A model generated the notes under the pieces. It did not search any database. It saw only the letters and a list, made by a program, of their open reading frames with translations, and was not told the origin of the DNA. The position numbers and the translations under genes are program-made. Shown here piece by piece: positions 37,143-45,364 of a stretch of 64,000 nt of DNA. The DNA comes from Ilumatobacter fluminis (GTDB lineage Bacteria > Actinomycetota > Acidimicrobiia > Acidimicrobiales > Ilumatobacteraceae). Each line of letters opens with the position of its first letter. Within the stretch, counting starts at the first letter, position 1. The stretch spans positions 2,946,001-3,010,000 of the forward strand of contig NZ_SOAU01000001.1 of the NCBI RefSeq assembly GCF_004364865.1. The letters run 5' to 3'.

Positions 37143-37148
37143 ACCATA
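37143..37148 (-). promoter_or_regulatory. -10 box overlapping an alternative ATG of the helicase gene
   Basis: TATGGT on the minus strand, 7 nt before the GTG at 37135. The ATG at 37147 lies inside it, so that ATG is unlikely to be transcribed. Confidence 0.5.
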
Positions 37149-37235
37149 CCGAAGGGGTGCGCGCCCGCGGCCCGCCCTCAAGCCCGTCGGGCGATGTGCC
37201 GATGAGACCCGCGGTGGGATTCCCGCACGGCAATG

Positions 37236-37269
37236 TTACGGTTCCATGACCACATTACGGTTTGATGAC
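37236..37269 (+). promoter_or_regulatory. Two 15-bp direct repeats upstream of the VanY-like gene
   Basis: TTACGGTTCCATGAC (37236-37250) and TTACGGTTTGATGAC (37255-37269) match at 13 of 15 positions with a 19-bp period. This is a typical arrangement for an activator or response-regulator site. It lies 25 bp before the chosen ATG at 37294 and includes the alternative ATG at 37246. Confidence 0.5.
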
Positions 37270-37293
37270 GAAGCGGGCCCGCTCAACAGGACC

Positions 37294-39234
37294 ATGACGA
37301 TCACCTCACGACTTCTCCGCACCGCGCTCGCCACCTCGATGCTGGCCACGAGCGCACTGGCCCTCTCGGCCGCCACCACGACTCCGACCGTCGGCGCCCT
37401 CGACGACACGCCCTGGACCCTGCCGGTGACGCCGCCCCGGTGCTCCGTCGCCCAGGCCGAGTCCGGCGACGTCGCCGACTGCCTGATGGTCTTCTACGAC
37501 GACCCGTCCGAGACGGGCTGGGGGCTCCCTCCGGCACCCGGCGTGGGTCCGGGCTGGAACTGGCAGGGCTACTGGTACAACGGGTCGGTCGCCCTGACCG
37601 ACTGGGAACGCACCCAGATCGTCACGAATACCGAATCGGTCGCCGGCATGTCGCCCGGCACGCTCCAGTTCCACAAGTACTCCCAGCCCTTGTTCGAGGG
37701 CTTCCTGAACGAGATCGAAGAGAACGGCTACGACGTCCAATACGCCGTCGGCTACTCGTTCCGCTGCATGAACAGCTCCGGCGGGTGGAGCTGCCCCTCC
37801 GGCGACCCCGACGACCTGTCCAACCACGCCTGGGGCCTTGCGGTCGACTTCAACTCGGCCACCAACCCGATCCGTTCCTACGCCGGTATCGACGGCAAGA
37901 CAGCATGTCAGACGCCGATGGAGACCGACATGCCCCGCTGGGTCATCCAGACCGCCGAGAAGTGGGGGCTCTACTGGGGTGGCTACGGCTGGAACAGCGG
38001 CTGCCAGAGCACGACGACGCAGCGCACGACGGTGTTCCGCGATCCGCCGCACTTCGAGTTCCGCGGCACGCCCGAGATGGCCGCTGCGATCGCTGCGCAC
38101 AACATGGAGAACGACCCACGCCGGCAGTGCTTCGAGACGGTCACCGACGACGGGGCAACCGTGGAGCAGTGCAACCTCACCGGCGTCCCCGAGGCCGAGT
38201 GGCGTCTCCCGGTCGACACCGACGCCCCCGCCGGCGCAACGGCGGCGATGATCAACCTCACGGCGACGCGGTCGTCGGCAGCGGGCCACCTGTCGCTCGA
38301 GACGTGCGGACCGGTCGACGACCACGGAACCTCGGCGGTCAACTTCGGTCCCGGCGAGACCGCCGCCGCCATGGCCGTCGTACCGGTCGACGCCGACGGA
38401 CGCTTCTGCGTCTACCGGTCGACGGCCGTCCACAGCGTGGTCGACGTGGTCGGCTACCTGACCGACTCCGGCGAGCGTCTCTGGTTCGAACCGTCGGCTC
38501 CCGAACGCCTCCTCGACACCCGACTCACCGAGACCCGGGCGCCGGTCGCCGACCAGGCCGCAGCGCAGGTGCCGACCGACGACACGGCGGCCCGCATCGC
38601 GAACCTGACCGTGGCGGCCAGCCAGGGTCCGGGCCATGCGCAGGCGGCCAAGTGCGCCGACGTGAACACCACCCCGTTCTCCAACATCAACTACGTCGAG
38701 GGCACGACTCGCGCCAACATGGTGCTCCTCGACAACGACGTCGACGGCTCGTGCGTCTGGGTGCACACCGCGACACACGTCATCGTGGACGAACTCGGCC
38801 GGCTCCTGACCCAGGATGGCCTCGGCTGGCAGGTCGATGCGGCCCGCCGAGCACTCGACACCCGCCTCTGCACCGAAGCGTTCTGCGGCGACAAGCCGTC
38901 GGGCGGTGACGCGTTCGAGGTCGATCTCGGCGTCGACGCCCCGGCCGCCGCCGTGACGCTCACGATCACCGGGGCGACCGCCCCGGGTCACGCCTGGGCC
39001 GGGCCGTGCGACGAACTGGTCGACGGCGTCGCTCCGACGAGCAACGTCAACTACGTGCCGGGATCAGCGGTCGCGAACATGGCCGTCGTGGCGCCCTCCG
39101 ACGGGATCGTCTGCGTGTACCTGCACGCCGACGCCCACGTGGTGATCGACGTGCAGGCCGAGCTGGTCGACGACCGAACCGTCGGCCTCCGCCCCGTGAC
39201 GCCCGACCGCGTCCACGACAGCCGGGAGCGCTGA
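37294..39234 (+). CDS. Secreted VanY-like D,D-carboxypeptidase with three C-terminal beta repeats
   Basis: About 646 aa. A signal peptide (SRLLRTALATSMLATSALALSAA) precedes a LAS-superfamily peptidase domain at about 60-260. Its zinc ligands are in LSNHAWGLAVDFN and RDPPHFEFRG. Three roughly 110-aa repeats follow, each with an ATAAMINLTATR-like strand, a Cys, an SNINYV/SAVNFG-like segment and a VVDVVGYL/VIVDELGRL/VVIDVQAEL strand, ending in LLDTR/ALDTR/VHDSR. Such repeats occur on secreted Acidimicrobiia-type proteins and probably bind the envelope. The start at 37294 places the upstream direct repeats in the promoter. Confidence 0.85.
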   Translation: MTITSRLLRTALATSMLATSALALSAATTTPTVGALDDTPWTLPVTPPRCSVAQAESGDVADCLMVFYDDPSETGWGLPPAPGVGPGWNWQGYWYNGSVALTDWERTQIVTNTESVAGMSPGTLQFHKYSQPLFEGFLNEIEENGYDVQYAVGYSFRCMNSSGGWSCPSGDPDDLSNHAWGLAVDFNSATNPIRSYAGIDGKTACQTPMETDMPRWVIQTAEKWGLYWGGYGWNSGCQSTTTQRTTVFRDPPHFEFRGTPEMAAAIAAHNMENDPRRQCFETVTDDGATVEQCNLTGVPEAEWRLPVDTDAPAGATAAMINLTATRSSAAGHLSLETCGPVDDHGTSAVNFGPGETAAAMAVVPVDADGRFCVYRSTAVHSVVDVVGYLTDSGERLWFEPSAPERLLDTRLTETRAPVADQAAAQVPTDDTAARIANLTVAASQGPGHAQAAKCADVNTTPFSNINYVEGTTRANMVLLDNDVDGSCVWVHTATHVIVDELGRLLTQDGLGWQVDAARRALDTRLCTEAFCGDKPSGGDAFEVDLGVDAPAAAVTLTITGATAPGHAWAGPCDELVDGVAPTSNVNYVPGSAVANMAVVAPSDGIVCVYLHADAHVVIDVQAELVDDRTVGLRPVTPDRVHDSRER

Positions 39235-39240
39235 CGCCTG

Positions 39241-40854
39241 TCAGGCGTCGAAATACTCGTCGAGCCGCAGTTGGGCGTCGTCGCCGAACAGGATCTCGGC
39301 GACTTCGCGCAGACCCGGTGACGACGCAATCGCCTCGTCGCTGACGACGAGGTCGATCTTGGAACGACGACGCATGAAATCGTCGAGCCGGACGATCATC
39401 TCGTGCTCGGCGGCGTTGTACAGCTCCGCACGCAGATAGTCGGCCGACCCCATGATGTCCTCCCCCATCCGGGGGTCGGCACGGATCGCTTCGAGCATGT
39501 CGAAGGCGCGGCGTCCGTAGCGGCGCCACAAGCGATCCGACAGCGGTTCGGTGTCGGGCTTGGAGCGGAGGCGATCGAGCTTCATGAGCCGCGCCTGACG
39601 GAAGAACTCGTCGCGCGTCGCCGTCGCCGGTTCGCCGTACCAGTTGCGCAGGTCGCGCTCGAGCGGCACGCCGAGGTGTTCGACCTCGCCACAGACCTCT
39701 TCGCCGACGTTGAGGCAATCGGTGAGCTTGCCACCGAACACGGTCACGACGCTGCGGTCGTCGTCTCGTTCGATCTCGTGCTTGCGCGACAACGACGTCC
39801 AGTCGACGTCGCGCTGATCGCCCGCACCCCGCTTGACGACCAGCGGGCGGACACCCGATCGTTCGGCGATCACGTCGTCGACCGTGAGCGGCTGATCGAG
39901 GTCGAGCCGGGCGTTGATCTGCTCGAGCAGGAAGGTGCGATCGTCGTCGTCGACCTCCGTGAACGGGGTGTCGATGCGCGTGTCGGTGGTGCCGATCACC
40001 GATCGTCGCCCCATCGGGATCACGTAGAAGAGCCGTTGGGTGTCGTCGAAGAACCCCAGCACGCGGTCGTGCTTCGTCGTCGTGAGGCGCGGGACGACGA
40101 GGTGGATGCCCTTGGAGTAGACGATGCGGTGCTCGGTCGTGAGTCCCCACTCCTCGTTCAACCCGTCGACGAACGGTCCGGCTGCGTTGACGATCACCCG
40201 CGCCGACGTCTCGAACTCCTCGCCGCTGTCGACATCGCGAAGCCGTGCGCGCCATCGGTCGCCGTCACGTTCGGCCGACACGAGTTCGACGTAGTTGGCC
40301 ACGCTCGCGCCGGCCTCGATGGCCGAGCGGACGAACGAGAACACGAAGCGGGAGTCGTTGTCGACCAGATAGGCGTCGTAGTACTCGATCGCACCGCGGA
40401 TGTCGTCGGTCTTGATCACCGGCTCGGCCGTCTCGACCTTCTCGGGCGAGTAGACCTTCGGTCGCTTGGTGCCGAACTGCCCGATCCCCCAGTAGGCGGT
40501 CGCTCCGAGGCCGGCGAACCAGGGCGCGTACGGCGCCGTGGTGCCGAGGGAGGCGAGGAACCCGATCTCCTTCACATTGTCCGGGTACGCCTTCATCAGA
40601 CGGTTGCGGGAGCGGCAGAGTCCGAACACCAGCGGCAACTCGTAGTTCTCGAGGTACTTGAAGCCACCCCACACCAGGTTGGACGACTCCTGTGACGTGA
40701 AGCCGCCGAAGTCGCCTCGATCGATGAGTGCGACCGACGCGCCACGACCTGCGAGCGCCGCCGACGAGACCGCACCGTTGATGCCCGCACCGACCACCAA
40801 CACGTCGAAGAGGCCGTTCCGCATCGTGTCGATGTTCGTCTGCCGGAGGGTCAT
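39241..40854 (-). CDS. glpD: FAD-dependent glycerol-3-phosphate dehydrogenase
   Basis: A 537-aa membrane-associated flavoprotein that oxidises glycerol-3-phosphate to DHAP and feeds electrons to quinone. The FAD fold is VLVVGAGINGAVSSAALAGRG, then IDRGDFGGFTSQESSNLVWG and FKYLENYELPLV. GLTTEHRIVYSKGIHLVVPR, RSVIGTTDTRIDTPF, and VFGGKLTDCLNVGEEVC are typical of GlpD. The ATG at 40854 is taken as the start because MTLRQTNIDTMRNGLFDVLVV fits the family. Homologues vary in the C-terminal domain, which is present here. Confidence 0.93.
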   Translation of the reverse strand: MTLRQTNIDTMRNGLFDVLVVGAGINGAVSSAALAGRGASVALIDRGDFGGFTSQESSNLVWGGFKYLENYELPLVFGLCRSRNRLMKAYPDNVKEIGFLASLGTTAPYAPWFAGLGATAYWGIGQFGTKRPKVYSPEKVETAEPVIKTDDIRGAIEYYDAYLVDNDSRFVFSFVRSAIEAGASVANYVELVSAERDGDRWRARLRDVDSGEEFETSARVIVNAAGPFVDGLNEEWGLTTEHRIVYSKGIHLVVPRLTTTKHDRVLGFFDDTQRLFYVIPMGRRSVIGTTDTRIDTPFTEVDDDDRTFLLEQINARLDLDQPLTVDDVIAERSGVRPLVVKRGAGDQRDVDWTSLSRKHEIERDDDRSVVTVFGGKLTDCLNVGEEVCGEVEHLGVPLERDLRNWYGEPATATRDEFFRQARLMKLDRLRSKPDTEPLSDRLWRRYGRRAFDMLEAIRADPRMGEDIMGSADYLRAELYNAAEHEMIVRLDDFMRRRSKIDLVVSDEAIASSPGLREVAEILFGDDAQLRLDEYFDA

Positions 40855-40968
40855 GCCACCAGCGTCGCACGGACTCGCACCGAACCCCAACACTCGTCCC
40901 CGAGAACGACGTCACATCGTCCTGCCGACCGATGATCGGACCTGCCCGCGTGGCTACCGTTGCCCGGG

Positions 40969-42195
40969 ATGAGTGTGCTGTCGCGCTGGTGGCGGTCGTT
41001 CCGTAGGGCGACCGAGGAGCACCCCTTCGCTGCCGACGTCGCGTTCGCGGCCATTATCGGCTTCTTCGCGCTCACCGGTCTCGTCAACGCCGTGGAAGTC
41101 GGCTCACAGCGTTCACCCGACGCCTTCGCCGTGGTGCTCGTGTTGTGCCAGACGGCCGCGTTCGCATTCCGCCGCCGTGCGGTCTGGTGGTCGCTGCTCG
41201 GGGTCGTCGCGTTCACGATCGTGTTCTGGGTCGCCGACTACGCGTCGAACTTCGACGCGTTCACGCTGCTGTCCGTGTACGCGGCGACCGTGCACGGCGG
41301 CGACGACCGCCGTCGCGTCTGGCGACGTGTGGGCGCGGCGGTGCTGGTGCTCACCGCCGTCGTCGTCCTGGGCGTCTTCGCACCCCAGGAAGACCTGCCG
41401 GCGATCGCCCTGTTCGGCATCGTCACCATCCATCTGACGGCCGCGTTCGTCGGCGAGGCCGTCTACGACCGCCGACGTCGGATCCTCGAGCTCCAACAGC
41501 GGGCCGAGCGCGCCGAAGCGGAGCGCGAGCTGTTGGCTCGCCAGGCCGTTCTCGACGAGCGCAGCCGCATCGCACGCGAGATGCACGACATCGTCGCCCA
41601 CGGCATGAGCGTCATGGTGATCCAGGCCGGCGCCGCCGAGCGCTCGCTCGACCACGATCCCGAGGCGACCCGGACCGCTCTCGGCACGATCGGCACCGTC
41701 GGTCGTGATTCGCTCGCCGAGATGCGTCGGCTGCTCGGCGTGCTGCGCGGGAGCGATGCCCCGGGCCTCGAACCGCAGCCGACGCTCGCCGACGTCGAAC
41801 AGTTGGTGAAGCAGTCGTCGGCGAACGGCACCGTCGTGTCGCTCGAGGTCGAAGGTGAGGCACCGGTGACGTCGGCCAGTCGCGAGGTGGCCGCCTACCG
41901 GGTGATCCAGGAGGCGCTGACCAACGTGCTGAAGCATGCCGGGCCGACCACGACGGTGAGCGTCAGGATCACCCACCGGCCCGACGGCACCGAGATCCAG
42001 GTCGACGACGACGGACGTGGCACCACGTTCACCGAACTCGATCGCGCCACCGGGCAGGGCATCGTCGGCATGCGCGAACGGGTCGAACTGTTCGGCGGCA
42101 CACTCACGGCCGTGCCCCGCGCCGGCGGCGGATTTCGCGTCCGCGCGCACCTGCCACCGAGCTCGGTCACCACCCGAACAGGAGCCATCCGATGA
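40969..42195 (+). CDS. NarL-type sensor histidine kinase (HisKA_3)
   Basis: A 408-aa kinase with about five TM segments in the first 170 residues and no extracellular sensor domain. A short coiled coil (LQQRAERAEAERELLARQAV) leads to the HisKA_3 phospho-acceptor in RIAREMHDIVAHGMSVMVIQ. The HATPase domain has VIQEALTNVLKHAG, VDDDGRG, and GQGIVGMRERVELFGG. TACCGT at 40955-40960 lies 8 nt before the ATG. Its stop overlaps the response regulator start (ATGA). The signal is unknown; envelope stress is usual for this architecture. Confidence 0.93.
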   Translation: MSVLSRWWRSFRRATEEHPFAADVAFAAIIGFFALTGLVNAVEVGSQRSPDAFAVVLVLCQTAAFAFRRRAVWWSLLGVVAFTIVFWVADYASNFDAFTLLSVYAATVHGGDDRRRVWRRVGAAVLVLTAVVVLGVFAPQEDLPAIALFGIVTIHLTAAFVGEAVYDRRRRILELQQRAERAEAERELLARQAVLDERSRIAREMHDIVAHGMSVMVIQAGAAERSLDHDPEATRTALGTIGTVGRDSLAEMRRLLGVLRGSDAPGLEPQPTLADVEQLVKQSSANGTVVSLEVEGEAPVTSASREVAAYRVIQEALTNVLKHAGPTTTVSVRITHRPDGTEIQVDDDGRGTTFTELDRATGQGIVGMRERVELFGGTLTAVPRAGGGFRVRAHLPPSSVTTRTGAIR

Positions 42196-42860
42196 TCCGA
42201 GTCGGCGTCGTCGACGACCAGACCCTCGTGCGAACGGGATTCGCCATGATCCTCGACTCCGAGCCGGGCATCGAGGTCGCGTTCCAGGCGGCGGACGGGC
42301 GGGAGGCGATCGAACTCGCACAGCGACACCGCGCCGACGTCATCTTGATGGACATCCGGATGCCCGAGCTCGACGGGATCGCCGCCACGCGGGAGATCAC
42401 GTCGTCGACCGACGCCCGGATCCTGATCCTCACCACGTTCGATCTCGACGAGTACGTCTACGCCGCGGTCCGCGCCGGAGCGAGCGGCTTCCTCCTTAAG
42501 GACACACCACCCGACGAGCTGGTGCACGCTGTTCAGGTCGTCGCGGACGGCGAGGCGCTGCTCGCCCCCTCGGTGACCCGCCGCTTGATCGAGGAGTTCG
42601 TCGCCGGATCGTCGACGCTCACGCCGGCCCCCGGACTCGATCAGCTGACCGACCGCGAGCAGGAGGTGCTCAGCCTCATGGCGCGGGGCTGGTCGAACGC
42701 CGAGATCGCCGGCGAGCTCATCCTCGGCGAGACGACGGTCAAGACCCACGTGAGCCGCGTGCTGTTGAAACTCGACGTCCGCGACCGCGTCCAGGCCGTG
42801 GTCGCGGCGTACGAGTCGGGACTGGTTCGCCCGGGCCAGCACCCGACGACCGGCACGTGA
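42192..42860 (+). CDS. NarL/FixJ-family response regulator
   Basis: A 222-aa regulator. The receiver domain has GVVDDQTLVRTGF, phospho-acceptor Asp in DVILMDIRMPELDG, LTTFDLDEYVYAAVRAGASG, and Lys in FLLKDTPPDELV. The LuxR-type HTH is LTDREQEVLSLMARGWSNAE followed by LGETTVKTHVSRVLLKLDVR. It is the partner of the kinase upstream. Its targets are unknown; the surface protein downstream is a candidate by position. Confidence 0.94.
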   Translation: MIRVGVVDDQTLVRTGFAMILDSEPGIEVAFQAADGREAIELAQRHRADVILMDIRMPELDGIAATREITSSTDARILILTTFDLDEYVYAAVRAGASGFLLKDTPPDELVHAVQVVADGEALLAPSVTRRLIEEFVAGSSTLTPAPGLDQLTDREQEVLSLMARGWSNAEIAGELILGETTVKTHVSRVLLKLDVRDRVQAVVAAYESGLVRPGQHPTTGT

Positions 42861-42964
42861 GACGCGTTCCTTTCACCGAGTGACCACTTTGAGTGCTCGT
42901 GCAACCGATCTTCGTGAGCGTTACTCGGATACCGTCAGCAATTTCTGAAGATATGGCAGATCAG

Positions 42965-42995
42965 TTGACAGAGAGCTGGCATTCCTGAGTACGGT
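42965..42995 (+). promoter_or_regulatory. Candidate promoter of the LPPTG surface protein gene
   Basis: TTGACA (42965-42970) and TACGGT (42990-42995) are 19 bp apart. A leader of about 85 nt would follow. Confidence 0.45.
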
Positions 42996-43009
42996 GCGTG
43001 AGCAAATCC

Positions 43010-43069
43010 GGCGGGGAACCTCACAGCGTGTTGCAACGAGGCCCCGCCACGGTGCCACCGACGGTGGCA
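43010..43069 (+). other. Two-hairpin 5' leader before the surface protein gene
   Basis: GGCGGGG (43010-43016) pairs with CCCCGCC (43042-43048), and CCTC (43019-43022) with GAGG (43038-43041), leaving an AA bulge. A second hairpin, TGCCACC/GGTGGCA (43053-43059 and 43063-43069), ends 18 nt before the ATG. No named riboswitch family fits. Confidence 0.5.
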
Positions 43070-43087
43070 GAGCGGGAAAGGCAGCCC

Positions 43088-45259
43088 ATGTTCCGACGAA
43101 TCCTGATGTTGATGACGATGCTGATCGGTGGCGTCGTCGTCCTGGCGCCACAGTCGGCGTCGGCACACCACCCTGAAGTCAGCGGCTCCGCCGAATGCAA
43201 CGACGACGGCTCGTGGACCATCACCTGGACGGTCCGGCCGTGGGCCAACCAGCCCAACTACGACTGGAAGATCACGAGCAGCAACGCCGACCTGTATTCC
43301 CCCCAGGGGCGTCAGCAGGCGGTGGGCAGCAGCCGCTTCATCCGCACCGAGGTTCGCCCCGCCACCGACCAGTGGGAGACCGAGACGGTGTCCGCCAGCT
43401 GGTACGACGGCAGCCGTCACATCGCCGGAGGCACGCGCACGTCGGCTCGGGTGTACCGCCCGGACGGCTGCACGTCGAACTGGACGTACCCCGCCCCCGA
43501 CTGCTCCGCACTGACGGTGACGTACCCCGAATGGTTGCCCGCCGGACAGGCCAATGACGTGAACGTTCGGATCGAGAATCTCGACAACCCGGGCGAGAAG
43601 ATCACCCTGAACTTCCACAACGACGACGGCGACTGGAGCGGCACGCAGGCCTTCGAGTTCGCATCGCACCCCAACTGGCCCGGCTGGACCTACTTCCAGG
43701 TCGAGTGGGCGCAGGTCGCCGGCACGAACTACCACTGGGAGGGCGAGGTGTCGTGCGGTCAGCCGACGACCACCACGACGACGACGACCACCACCACCAC
43801 GACCACGACGACGCTGCCGTGCGAGTACAACCCGCAGCTGCCGCCCGGTCACCCCGACTGCGTCCCGCCCACCACCACGACCACGACCACGACGCTGCCG
43901 TGCGAGTACAACGAACAGCTCCCGCCCGACCACCCCGACTGCGTCGAGCCGACGACCACCACCACGACCACCACGACGTTGCCCTGTGAGTGGAACGACC
44001 AGCTCCCGCCCGACTCGCCCGACTGCCAGCCGGACGTCACCATCACGGTGATCTGTGCAGAGCTGTCCGTCACGGATGAGTTCGAGACGTACTGGTACGA
44101 GGTCACGAACAACGAAGACGTCACCCTGGAAGTCACCTGGGCCGGCGGCTCGGTCGTCCTCGACCCGGGCGCCAGCAAGATCGTCGGCGCCGACCAGAAC
44201 GGCGTCGCCATCTCGGTGAACGGTGAGATCGTCGCCACGGCCGACTCGCTCGACACGAGTTCGACCGACCCGGCGACGAACGACGACATCTGTCAGATCG
44301 ACGTCGAGTTCACCAAGGACGTCGAGGGCCCCGGCCCCGATGCCGACACCCTCTACACGATCAAGGTGTCTCGCCTGTCCGTCGACGGCGAAGTCGCGGA
44401 GTTCGAAGAAGAGGTCACGTTCGATCTGCTCGACAACGAGAGCAAGATCGTGCCGCTGCCCTCGACCATGAACCCGCTCGGCATCGAGTACAAGATCGAG
44501 GAGATCGCCGACGGTGGTGCCAGCCTGTCGGCCGTCAACCCGAACTCGTTCGTCCTCGACGGTCACCGCGGTGAGACGATCAGCGTGGTCGTCGTCAACT
44601 CGTTCGCCTCGGTCGAGATCGAGAAGGACTCCTCGGCGACCACGGTGTTCGAAGGCGACGAACTCAACTACACCCTCGACGTCACCAACACCGGTGTCCT
44701 CACCCTCGACCCGGTCGTCGTCGACGACCTGCTCCCGGCCGGCGTCACCTACGTCGACTACGAGGTCGAGGGCGACGCCGGATCGTGCAGCCTGACGCAG
44801 GCCGCCAAGCCGCAGCTCGTCACCTGCACCTTCGACGACGCCTTGGCCCCCGGCGCCGAAGCGCCCCGCATCACCCTGCTCGTGACGGTCGACAGCATCG
44901 ACCCCGGCGAGCAGATCGTGAACCAGGCCCGGGTGCGCGGCACCTACGAGGCTCCCGAAGTGAACGGCAACGCCAACTTCCTCGACGAGGCCGCCGGCCT
45001 GTCGTGCGAGCCCACCGAGGGTGAAGTGTGCGACATGTCGCCCCGAGCCGGCGTGACGGGCGGGACGCCCACCACCACGTCGACGGCGTCCGGCGGCCCG
45101 ACCACCACCGTGGTCGGCTCGAACTCGGCCACGACCACGATCGCCGCCGAGCTGCCCCCGACCGGCTCCAACGGCACGAACACGATGGTGTGGCTCGGCG
45201 CCCTGCTGCTCGGCGCCGGTGCGGCGATCAGCCTGCTGGTCCGTCGTCAGACCGCCTGA
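43088..45259 (+). CDS. LPPTG-anchored surface protein with Thr-rich Cys repeats and a DUF11 domain
   Basis: A 723-aa secreted protein. A signal peptide (ILMLMTMLIGGVVVLAPQSASA) precedes a beta-rich N-terminal domain to about residue 225. Then come three alternating poly-Thr tracts and short Cys modules (LPCEYNPQLPPGHPDC, LPCEYNEQLPPDHPDC, LPCEWNDQLPPDSPDC). Further beta domains include a DUF11 unit (TVFEGDELNYTLDVTNTGVL). The C-terminus has LPPTG, a hydrophobic helix (MVWLGALLLGAGAAISLLV) and RRQTA, a sortase-type sorting signal. No sortase gene is in the window. The function is unknown; an adhesin or envelope structural role is inferred. Confidence 0.86.
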   Translation: MFRRILMLMTMLIGGVVVLAPQSASAHHPEVSGSAECNDDGSWTITWTVRPWANQPNYDWKITSSNADLYSPQGRQQAVGSSRFIRTEVRPATDQWETETVSASWYDGSRHIAGGTRTSARVYRPDGCTSNWTYPAPDCSALTVTYPEWLPAGQANDVNVRIENLDNPGEKITLNFHNDDGDWSGTQAFEFASHPNWPGWTYFQVEWAQVAGTNYHWEGEVSCGQPTTTTTTTTTTTTTTTTLPCEYNPQLPPGHPDCVPPTTTTTTTTLPCEYNEQLPPDHPDCVEPTTTTTTTTTLPCEWNDQLPPDSPDCQPDVTITVICAELSVTDEFETYWYEVTNNEDVTLEVTWAGGSVVLDPGASKIVGADQNGVAISVNGEIVATADSLDTSSTDPATNDDICQIDVEFTKDVEGPGPDADTLYTIKVSRLSVDGEVAEFEEEVTFDLLDNESKIVPLPSTMNPLGIEYKIEEIADGGASLSAVNPNSFVLDGHRGETISVVVVNSFASVEIEKDSSATTVFEGDELNYTLDVTNTGVLTLDPVVVDDLLPAGVTYVDYEVEGDAGSCSLTQAAKPQLVTCTFDDALAPGAEAPRITLLVTVDSIDPGEQIVNQARVRGTYEAPEVNGNANFLDEAAGLSCEPTEGEVCDMSPRAGVTGGTPTTTSTASGGPTTTVVGSNSATTTIAAELPPTGSNGTNTMVWLGALLLGAGAAISLLVRRQTA

Positions 45260-45285
45260 CGATCACCCACTGACCTACCCCGCTG

Positions 45286-45328
45286 AAACGGGTGACCGCC
45301 TCCGGGCGGTCACCCGTTTCGCCGTTTT
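45286..45328 (+). terminator. Rho-independent terminator after the surface protein gene
   Basis: AAACGGGTGACCGCC (45286-45300) is the exact reverse complement of GGCGGTCACCCGTTT (45305-45319). The 4-nt loop is TCCG, and TTTT follows at 45325-45328. Confidence 0.92.
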
Positions 45329-45364
45329 CCGGTCGGTTCACGCCGGTCTCGTAGTGTCGTCGGC

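Noticed and set aside
43001-43087. c-di-AMP (ydaO) riboswitch before the surface protein gene.
   Set aside because: A GGGGAACC-like block is present, but the conserved flanking blocks and overall length are missing; two simple hairpins explain the region.
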